Source of the DNA: Ilumatobacteraceae bacterium
GTDB lineage: Bacteria > Actinomycetota > Acidimicrobiia > Acidimicrobiales > Ilumatobacteraceae
Assembly: GCA_016463105.1 (NCBI GenBank)
Contig: JAEMRY010000065.1
Location: forward strand, 1-6,628
Direction of reading: 5' to 3'
DNA length: 6,628 bases
In this document: in pieces, positions 5,900 through 6,628 of the stretch
How positions within the stretch are numbered: the first letter of the stretch is position 1
Layout: every line of letters starts with the position of its first letter
The notes under the pieces: model-generated
Told to the model about the DNA's origin: nothing
The model's database searches: none
The model's input: only the letters and a program-made list of their open reading frames with translations
Position numbers and translations under genes: made by a program

Positions 5900-6628
5900 T
5901 TACTTCTTTTTGGTTTTCTTTTTAGCCGACTTCTTTGAGGCAGTCTTTACGGTCTTTAGTTTGCCGCAAACTGTTTCAAGAATTAGTTGCGTAACAATGT
6001 ACGGATCCATATTTGCATTTGGACGACGATCCTCGGCGTAACCCTTTTGGTCGCGAGCAACCTGCCATGGAATTCGCACTGATGCACCGCGATTAGAAAC
6101 ACCGTAAGTGAATTTGTTGTATGGCGCTGTTTCGTGTTTACCAGTTAGACGGCTTTCGATGTCGTGACCGTAGTTGCTCACATGCTCATTGATACGAGTA
6201 CCAAGTGCTTTGCATGCGTCGTCGATCGCTTTGTAATTCGTGCGCATTGCTTTTGTCGAGAAGTTGGTATGACAACCAGCTCCGTTCCAGTCTCCTTTTT
6301 GTGGCTTTGCATCCAACGAAATAACTACGTCATAATCTTCGGCGATGCGATGCAATAACCAACGTGCGACATGCAACTCATCGCTAACAAGTAACGCATC
6401 AACTGGACCAATTTGAAATTCCCATTGGCCAGGCATAACTTCTGCGTTGGTTCCAGAAATATGAAGACCTGCTTCAAGACACATCTCAGTATGAATCTCG
6501 ACAATGTCTCGACCCATTACTCGACCTGCGCCGACGCCACAATAATAAGGACCTTGCGGTACTGGTTCGCCAGAAAGTTCTGGAAAACCAAATGGTCGAC
6601 CGTTGAGTCGCATCATCGTGTATTCCTG
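5900..6628 (-). CDS. glnII: Type II (eukaryote-like) glutamine synthetase, 5' end cut by the window edge
   Basis: This ATP-dependent glutamate-ammonia ligase of the GSII family forms cytosolic decamers and occurs in eukaryotes, rhizobia and many actinobacteria. The frame continues upstream of the Met at 6614-6616 as QEYT to the window edge; that is the conserved EQEYT metal-binding motif, so this Met is internal and about the first third of the protein lies outside. Numbering from it: PQGPYYCGVGAG at 20-31; GTNAEVMPGQWEFQIGP at 55-71 with metal-ligand Glu59 and Glu66; GDWNGAGCHTNFST at 108-121 with His116; HET at 161-163 with Glu162; NRGASVRIP at 175-183; EDRRPNAN at 195-202 with Glu195 and Arg197. 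All expected catalytic residues in the visible part are intact. After ETVCGK, where family members usually end, the protein continues in a Lys-rich tail ending SAKKKTKKK. A strong hairpin follows the TAA at 5900-5902. GSII enzymes are not controlled by adenylylation. The identification is very secure. Confidence 0.97.
   Translation of the reverse strand, partial: QEYTMMRLNGRPFGFPELSGEPVPQGPYYCGVGAGRVMGRDIVEIHTEMCLEAGLHISGTNAEVMPGQWEFQIGPVDALLVSDELHVARWLLHRIAEDYDVVISLDAKPQKGDWNGAGCHTNFSTKAMRTNYKAIDDACKALGTRINEHVSNYGHDIESRLTGKHETAPYNKFTYGVSNRGASVRIPWQVARDQKGYAEDRRPNANMDPYIVTQLILETVCGKLKTVKTASKKSAKKKTKKK

Noticed and set aside
5900..5930. Programmed frameshift in the A-rich end of glnII (AAAAAG runs)
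   Set aside because: The runs lack the full slippery heptamer, the zero frame reaches a normal stop, and the following hairpin is easier to explain as a 3'-end structure.
5900..6628. glnII as a truncated pseudogene starting at the Met at 6616
   Set aside because: The frame stays open upstream and continues into the conserved QEYT motif at the window edge, so the missing N-terminus is caused by the window boundary.

Overview
The window looks like a compact actinobacterial chromosome segment with base composition a little under half G+C by eye. The evidence is the gene set: a sigma-like regulator of a type I associate with Actinobacteria, a GlnR-type orphan regulator, a GlnA2-like type I glutamine synthetase, a type II (eukaryote-like) glutamine synthetase and an actinobacterial-style copper ATPase. 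Moderate GC, tiny intergenic gaps, a convergent gene overlap and weak or absent Shine-Dalgarno sites suggest a streamlined lineage such as the freshwater Nanopelagicales (acI). That placement is inference; no rRNA or other marker is present.

Layout from left to right. A dienelactone-hydrolase-family gene (minus strand) runs off the left edge. A divergent sigma-like DNA-binding protein (plus strand) follows. Its 3' end overlaps by 38 bp the 3' end of a convergent Cu(I)-exporting P-type ATPase gene. Upstream of copA on the same minus strand, after a 62-bp gap, is a GlnR-like winged-helix response regulator. Seven bp further is glnA, a type I glutamine synthetase of the non-adenylylated GlnA2 kind. 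After an 84-bp gap holding a strong hairpin comes the 3' two-thirds of a type II glutamine synthetase gene, cut by the right edge. Minus-strand transcription order is glnII, hairpin, glnA, glnR, copA.

The right half is a nitrogen-assimilation cluster: two unrelated glutamine synthetase classes beside a regulator whose best family match, GlnR, controls glutamine synthetase genes in other actinobacteria. The tight glnA-glnR spacing suggests one operon. The copper exporter and the two left-hand genes have no evident tie to it. There is no rRNA, tRNA, CRISPR array, insertion sequence, phage gene or origin that I can see, and no gene-free stretch over 300 bp. I found no convincing new system. The most interesting points are ammonium-pocket and metal-site substitutions in the type I enzyme, a lysine-rich tail on the type II enzyme, a phosphorylation-deficient-looking receiver in the regulator, and a Met/His-rich exit loop in the copper pump.
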